Below, piece by piece: positions 60,004-64,000 of a DNA stretch of 64,000 bases. The stretch spans positions 92,256 through 156,255 of the forward strand of contig NZ_CH672431.1 of the NCBI RefSeq assembly GCF_000153025.1, given 5' to 3'. The position numbers were made by a program, and so were the translations under genes. The notes beneath the pieces were generated by a model. That model made no database searches and was not told the DNA's origin. It was given only the letters and a program-made list of their open reading frames with translations. Source of the DNA: Marinomonas sp. MED121. Its GTDB lineage: Bacteria > Pseudomonadota > Gammaproteobacteria > Pseudomonadales > Marinomonadaceae. Every line of letters begins with the position of its first letter. Within the stretch, counting starts at the first letter, position 1.

Positions 60004-61935
60004 TTATTTTTTCTCGTCTTTTACTTCTTCAAATTCAGCATCTACAGCGTCGTCTTGAGGCTGAGCAGCTTCTTCTGCACCAGCGCCGGCTGCGCCAGCT
60101 GCTGCTTCGTTAGCTTGTGCACTTTCGTACATTTTTTGCGCTAGAGAACCAGATACTTCAGTCAAAGCCGTTGTTTTTGCTTCGATTTCGTCTTTGTCGT
60201 TAGCGGTTAAAGCTTCTTCAAGATCTGTGATCGCTTTCTCTATTGCTTCTTTTTCTTCTGCAGTCGCTTGGTCGCCGGCATCAGTCAAGGTTTTACGAGT
60301 TGCGTGGATCATGCCATCAGCTGTGTTGCGAACTTGTACAAGCTCTTCGAACTTGCGATCTTCTTCAGCATTTGCTTCAGCGTCTTGAACCATTTGTTCT
60401 ACTTCTTCATCACTTAGACCAGAAGAGGCTTTGATGACGATAGACTGTTCTTTACCTGTTGCTTTATCTTTAGCAGATACACTCAAGATACCGTTGGCAT
60501 CGATGTCGAAGCTCACTTCGATTTGAGGCACACCGCGTGGCGCTGGTGGAATCTCAGCCAAGTCAAAACGACCTAGAGATTTGTTTTGCGCTGCTTGTTT
60601 ACGCTCACCCTGTACCGCGTGGATAGTTACCGCGTTCTGGTTGTCTTCTGCTGTAGAGAAAACTTGAGATTTTTTCGTTGGGATAGTGGTGTTCTTCTCG
60701 ATTAGAGCAGTCATAACACCACCCATAGTCTCGATACCCAAAGATAATGGTGTTACGTCTAGTAGTAGAACGTCTTTAACGTCACCTGCTAGTACCGCAC
60801 CTTGGATAGAAGCACCCATTGCAACCGCTTCGTCAGGGTTCACGTCTTTACGTGGCTCTTTACCGAAGAATTCAGTTACTTTAGTTTGTACCATTGGCAT
60901 ACGTGTTTGACCACCAACCAAGATAACTTCGTCAATTTCAGACGCTTCTAGGTCAGCATCTTTAAGCGCTTGGCGAACTGGCGCTAGAGAGTTAACCACT
61001 AGCTCTTCAACTAGAGACTCAAGCTTAGAACGAGTTAGCTTAACGTTTAAGTGCTTAGGACCTGTTGCATCAGCAGTGATGTAAGGTAGGTTAACTTCTG
61101 TTTGAGTGGCAGAAGAAAGCTCAACTTTCGCTTTTTCACCCGCTTCTTTCAAACGTTGTAGCGCTAGTGGGTCATTGTGTAGATCGATGCCAGACTGTTT
61201 TTTGAACTCGTCTGCCAAGAACTCGATAACACGCATATCGAAATCTTCACCACCTAGGAAAGTATCACCATTTGTTGCTAATACTTCGAATTGCTTCTCA
61301 CCATCAACGTCAGCGATTTCGATGATAGAGATATCAAATGTACCACCACCTAAGTCGTATACAGCGATAGTAGAATCACCTGTGCTCTTATCTAGGCCGT
61401 AAGCCAAAGCCGCAGCAGTTGGTTCGTTGATAATACGTTTAACTTCTAGACCAGCAATTTTACCTGCATCTTTCGTTGCTTGACGCTGAGAGTCATTGAA
61501 GTAAGCAGGAACAGTAATTACGGCTTCAGATACGCCTTCACCTAGGAAGTCTTCTGCTGTTTTCTTCATTTTTTTCAAAACTTCAGCAGAGATTTGTGGT
61601 GGCGCTTTTGCTTCACCTTTCGCTTCAACCCAAGCATCGCCGTTTTCAGCCGCTAGGATTTTGTAAGGCACCATAGAGATGTCTTTTTGAACAACGTCAT
61701 CTTTAAAACGACGACCGATCAAACGCTTAACAGCGAAAAGCGTGTTTGTAGGGTTTGTTACCGCTTGACGTTTTGCAGACTGACCCACTAATACTTCGCC
61801 GTCTTCAGCGTAAGCCACAATTGATGGGGTAGTACGATCGCCTTCAGCGTTTTCGATTACACGTGCAGTGCCGTTATCTAGCACAGATACACAAGAGTTT
61901 GTTGTTCCTAAGTCGATACCAATGATTTTGCCCAT
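60004..61935 (-). CDS. dnaK: Chaperone DnaK (Hsp70)
   Basis: 643 residues, standard length. Nucleotide-binding domain motifs: [13 protein letters not shown] at the N-terminus, [32 protein letters not shown] and [14 protein letters not shown]. The hydrophobic linker [15 protein letters not shown] leads to the substrate-binding domain, and the acidic tail ends [12 protein letters not shown], typical of proteobacterial DnaK. It folds proteins in the cytoplasm with DnaJ and GrpE, which flank it here. A sigma-32-like promoter lies upstream in addition to that before grpE. Confidence 0.98.
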   Translation of the reverse strand: MGKIIGIDLGTTNSCVSVLDNGTARVIENAEGDRTTPSIVAYAEDGEVLVGQSAKRQAVTNPTNTLFAVKRLIGRRFKDDVVQKDISMVPYKILAAENGDAWVEAKGEAKAPPQISAEVLKKMKKTAEDFLGEGVSEAVITVPAYFNDSQRQATKDAGKIAGLEVKRIINEPTAAALAYGLDKSTGDSTIAVYDLGGGTFDISIIEIADVDGEKQFEVLATNGDTFLGGEDFDMRVIEFLADEFKKQSGIDLHNDPLALQRLKEAGEKAKVELSSATQTEVNLPYITADATGPKHLNVKLTRSKLESLVEELVVNSLAPVRQALKDADLEASEIDEVILVGGQTRMPMVQTKVTEFFGKEPRKDVNPDEAVAMGASIQGAVLAGDVKDVLLLDVTPLSLGIETMGGVMTALIEKNTTIPTKKSQVFSTAEDNQNAVTIHAVQGERKQAAQNKSLGRFDLAEIPPAPRGVPQIEVSFDIDANGILSVSAKDKATGKEQSIVIKASSGLSDEEVEQMVQDAEANAEEDRKFEELVQVRNTADGMIHATRKTLTDAGDQATAEEKEAIEKAITDLEEALTANDKDEIEAKTTALTEVSGSLAQKMYESAQANEAAAGAAGAGAEEAAQPQDDAVDAEFEEVKDEKK

Positions 61936-61988
61936 GGTTTGTTTTCTCCAGTAAAAATTTTAAATTCTATTGTTCGTTGTTAATTCTG

Positions 61989-62017
61989 TATTTGGGTACG
62001 CTTTAGAGCATTTCAAG
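61989..62017 (-). promoter_or_regulatory. Sigma-32-type promoter before dnaK
   Basis: Minus strand: CTTGAAA-N13-ACCCAAATA. The -35 matches the heat-shock consensus exactly and the -10 at 7 of 9 positions, with the same 13-base spacing as the promoter before grpE. It lies about 55-80 bases upstream of the dnaK start. Confidence 0.6.
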
Positions 62018-62046
62018 CAAACACTGTCATTTTTTTGACAGTTTTT

Positions 62047-62604
62047 TTATGCTGCGCTGGAAACCACTACCATTGCTGGACGAATTAAACGGCCATGCAA
62101 GGTGTAACCCTTCTGGATCACATCCATCACAGTATTGGGTTCCATCTCAGGATTCGGCACCATAGTCATTGCTTGATGGAATTCTGGGTTGAAAGGTTCG
62201 CCATGTGGATCAAGTGCAATCACTTCAAAGCGCGTCAATGTTTCTTGCAGTGACTTAAGTGTTAGCTCTACGCCTTCACGCATTGCATCATTGTCGCTAT
62301 CCGCCGAAGTTAAAGCGCGTTCTAGGTTATCTGCAACAGTAATAATGTCTTTTGCAAATTTCTCAAGACCAAATTTATGCGCCTTTTGCACATCCTGCTC
62401 AGCACGACGACGAACATTTTGTGCGTCTGCATGTGAACGTAATGCGGCCTCTTTATATTCTTCAACTTTCGCCAGTGCTGCCACTAGTTCTGGGTTGTCG
62501 TCTTGAGCGCTTTCAACTTGACCGTCTTCTTGTAAGACTTCTTCGTTTTCTGCTGCTGTTTCTAGCACGCCTTCTTGTGCTTGATTATCTACTTCACCGC
62601 TCAC
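62047..62604 (-). CDS. grpE: Nucleotide exchange factor GrpE
   Basis: 185 residues from a GTG start with GGAG upstream. The acidic N-terminus is followed by a long coiled coil ([33 protein letters not shown], about 38-70) and the beta-domain signature [42 protein letters not shown]. It releases ADP from DnaK. It is the first gene of the grpE-dnaK-dnaJ run, divergent from recN, an order common in gammaproteobacteria of this group. Confidence 0.97.
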   Translation of the reverse strand: MSGEVDNQAQEGVLETAAENEEVLQEDGQVESAQDDNPELVAALAKVEEYKEAALRSHADAQNVRRRAEQDVQKAHKFGLEKFAKDIITVADNLERALTSADSDNDAMREGVELTLKSLQETLTRFEVIALDPHGEPFNPEFHQAMTMVPNPEMEPNTVMDVIQKGYTLHGRLIRPAMVVVSSAA

Positions 62605-62690
62605 GTTTTGCTCCGTATATAAAGATGAATAACTAAATTAAATGCTCAAATTGCACTTCCAAATAACAGAAGTTTTGTCAATCTGAAAGC

Positions 62691-62718
62691 TATATGGGGT
62701 CGTTCAAAAAGCTTTCAA
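62691..62718 (-). promoter_or_regulatory. Sigma-32 promoter of grpE
   Basis: Minus strand: TTGAAA-N13-CCCCATATA, near-perfect match to the heat-shock promoter consensus (CTTGAAA, CCCCATnTA). It lies about 90 bases upstream of the GTG start. Confidence 0.8.
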
Positions 62719-62794
62719 TAGTAAAACCGCATAAATTTTAGGGAGAAATGAACTTATTTTAATTTTTTACTTCTCTTGGCAAAAAAACAAAAAC

Positions 62795-62814
62795 TACTGT
62801 ATAAATACACATAC
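62795..62814. promoter_or_regulatory. LexA (SOS) box upstream of recN
   Basis: TACTGTATAAATACACATAC follows the CTGT-N8-ACAG pattern with one mismatch in the right half. It lies 80 bases before the recN ATG; recN is one of the most strongly SOS-induced genes in related bacteria. Confidence 0.7.
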
Positions 62815-62894
62815 TTTGTACAAATTTAATGCAGAAATCTGAAATTAAAGGCTAAAAGCCGCCTAACTGACCCGCTTTAAACAAGGAGAGACCC

Positions 62895-64000
62895 ATGTTA
62901 ACCAGTATTGCGATTAAAAATTTTGCCATTGTTGAGTCTCTAGAACTGGAGTTAAAGCAGGGAATGACGGTTATTTCAGGTGAAACAGGCGCAGGTAAAT
63001 CCATCATGGTAGATGCCCTGTCTCTGTGTTTAGGCGCACGCACTGATAGCCGTGTGGTGAGGCACGGCGAAAACAAAGCGGATATTAGTGCCACCTTTGA
63101 TATTCAAGCCTACCCAGAGGTCATTAACTGGTTAGAAGAGCACGATCTTGAAACAGGCGCATCCGATCACGACCAACATTGCATCTTGCGCCGTGTTGTA
63201 ACCAAAGAAGGTCGCTCTAAGTCTTATATTAATGGTCGCCCTTGCTCACTGACTGATCTAAAGTTTGTCAGTTCACAACTCATTAACATTCATGGTCAGC
63301 ACGAGCATCAATCTTTATTAAAAAAATCTGCCCAGCGACTACAGGTGGATGAGTTTGGTAAGCTGACGAATCTAGCACATAAAGTAAAACAGGCTTATCA
63401 AGATTGGCGCGCATTAAAAGAAGAGCTCGCCGAACGCCAAAACCGCTCTAGTGACCAAGACGCTCGCATTCAGCTTTTGTCTTATCAACAACAAGAAATG
63501 GATCAACTGGCATTAAAAGAAAAAGAAATTGAAGAATTAGAAGAAGAGCAGGCCTTTTTATCTAACATCGCCGAAGCACAGCAAGAGTCTTATCTAGCAT
63601 TACAAATCCTCAGTGAGCACGACACTAACAATGTGCGCAGTATGTTACATCAGGCCTTACAAAGCGCCTCTAAGATACAACCGACACCTGCAACATTAGC
63701 CACGTCCATAGAGCTAATGAACGAAGCCATTATTCAGGTAGAAGAAGCCAGCGACAGCTTGCAGTCTTACCAAGATACCCTAGAGCAAGACCCAAGCCGT
63801 TTAATGGAAGTGGAATCACGCTTAAGCCTGATTTATGACACAGCAAGAAAGCACAAAGTGCTACCAGAGCAACTACTTCAGCTTGCTGCCGATATTCAAC
63901 AAGAGCTGGATAAACTGAATGGCAGTGGTGATAACCTGGAACAGCTCCAAGAAAGAGAAGAGCAGGCTTACCAAAGCCTCACTAACCTCGCCACCTTACT
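62895..64000 (+). CDS. recN: DNA repair protein RecN (partial, runs off the window)
   Basis: The first ~368 residues are present. N-terminus MLTSIAIKNFAIVESLELEL and Walker A GETGAGKS (about 31-38) are diagnostic of RecN, followed by SYINGRPCSLTDLKF, HGQHEHQSLL and the long coiled coil. RecN is an SMC-like ATPase acting in double-strand-break repair. The ATG has AAGGAG seven bases upstream. A LexA box precedes it and the gene is divergent from grpE. The frame is open to the window edge. Confidence 0.96.
   Translation, partial: MLTSIAIKNFAIVESLELELKQGMTVISGETGAGKSIMVDALSLCLGARTDSRVVRHGENKADISATFDIQAYPEVINWLEEHDLETGASDHDQHCILRRVVTKEGRSKSYINGRPCSLTDLKFVSSQLINIHGQHEHQSLLKKSAQRLQVDEFGKLTNLAHKVKQAYQDWRALKEELAERQNRSSDQDARIQLLSYQQQEMDQLALKEKEIEELEEEQAFLSNIAEAQQESYLALQILSEHDTNNVRSMLHQALQSASKIQPTPATLATSIELMNEAIIQVEEASDSLQSYQDTLEQDPSRLMEVESRLSLIYDTARKHKVLPEQLLQLAADIQQELDKLNGSGDNLEQLQEREEQAYQSLTNLATL

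Noticed and set aside
60194-60910. Plus-strand open frames opposite dnaK
   Set aside because: Typical antisense shadows of dnaK with Ser/Ala/Val-rich nonsense products.

Overview
The window looks like chromosome from a marine gammaproteobacterium, most likely an Oceanospirillales-type organism such as a Marinomonas relative. The clues are the grpE-dnaK-dnaJ block divergent from recN, a cytochrome c5, large GGDEF-EAL proteins, osmoprotectant uptake genes and the moderately AT-rich composition. The genus is inference; nothing in the sequence fixes it.

Layout. 1-2136: the end of a sugar ABC importer (permease tail, UgpC/MalK-type ATPase) and a GntR/UTRA regulator. 2246-5550: a minus-strand, AT-rich insertion with a DUF4297 (Cap4-type) nuclease translationally coupled to an SMC-like ATPase, the core of a Lamassu/ABC-three-component defence system, plus a small unknown gene. 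6005-9673: a complete OpuC/OsmVWXY-type quaternary-amine importer. 9844-19403: a catabolic stretch (class I amidotransferase, MmgE/PrpD protein, YdiJ-like FAD/Fe-S dehydrogenase with a frameshift, intradiol dioxygenase-like lipoprotein, GlxA-type regulator, alpha/beta hydrolase, LigI-like amidohydrolase). 19400-25952: TetR/HPP pair, NhaC antiporter, a second GlxA-type regulator, LysR and an agmatinase/guanidinobutyrase.

26122-33543 is an effector-like accessory locus. It holds a 906-residue protein ending in an OTU cysteine protease domain with a small partner, a DUF4157 protein with a C-terminal domain whose Cys/His/Asn spacing resembles papain, an astacin metalloprotease without a secretion signal, and a broken orphan copy of the papain-like domain. 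Relics of the neighbouring agmatinase gene and of the 3' end of the downstream oxidoreductase gene are scattered in it. DUF4157 is known as a marker of extracellular contractile injection system cargo and polymorphic toxins, but no injection machinery is present here.

33519-39256 is a four-gene operon of two diheme cytochrome c peroxidases, a Tat-exported Rieske protein and an arsenite-oxidase-like molybdoenzyme. This is the composition of the iodate reductase cluster idrABP1P2. A good sigma-54 promoter and an upstream palindrome precede it. Divergently encoded are a HEAT-repeat protein, a PAS sensor kinase and an NtrC-family response regulator, a plausible dedicated control circuit.

46418-48383 holds an NmrA-like/SnoaL-like pair divergent from a TetR gene. 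48397-51227 is a 2.8 kb element in the 3' end of tRNA-Arg(CCG), bounded by a 27-bp repeat of the tRNA end. It carries a HTH/PIN toxin-antitoxin pair, two unknown genes and a 5'-truncated secretin, and has no integrase. 51478-57782: thioredoxin 2 and two tandem paralogous GGDEF-EAL proteins. 58097-64000: cytochrome c5, dnaJ (one-base frameshift), dnaK and grpE with sigma-32-type promoters, and the start of recN with a LexA box. The single-base-scale breaks in dnaJ and ydiJ may be sequence errors.
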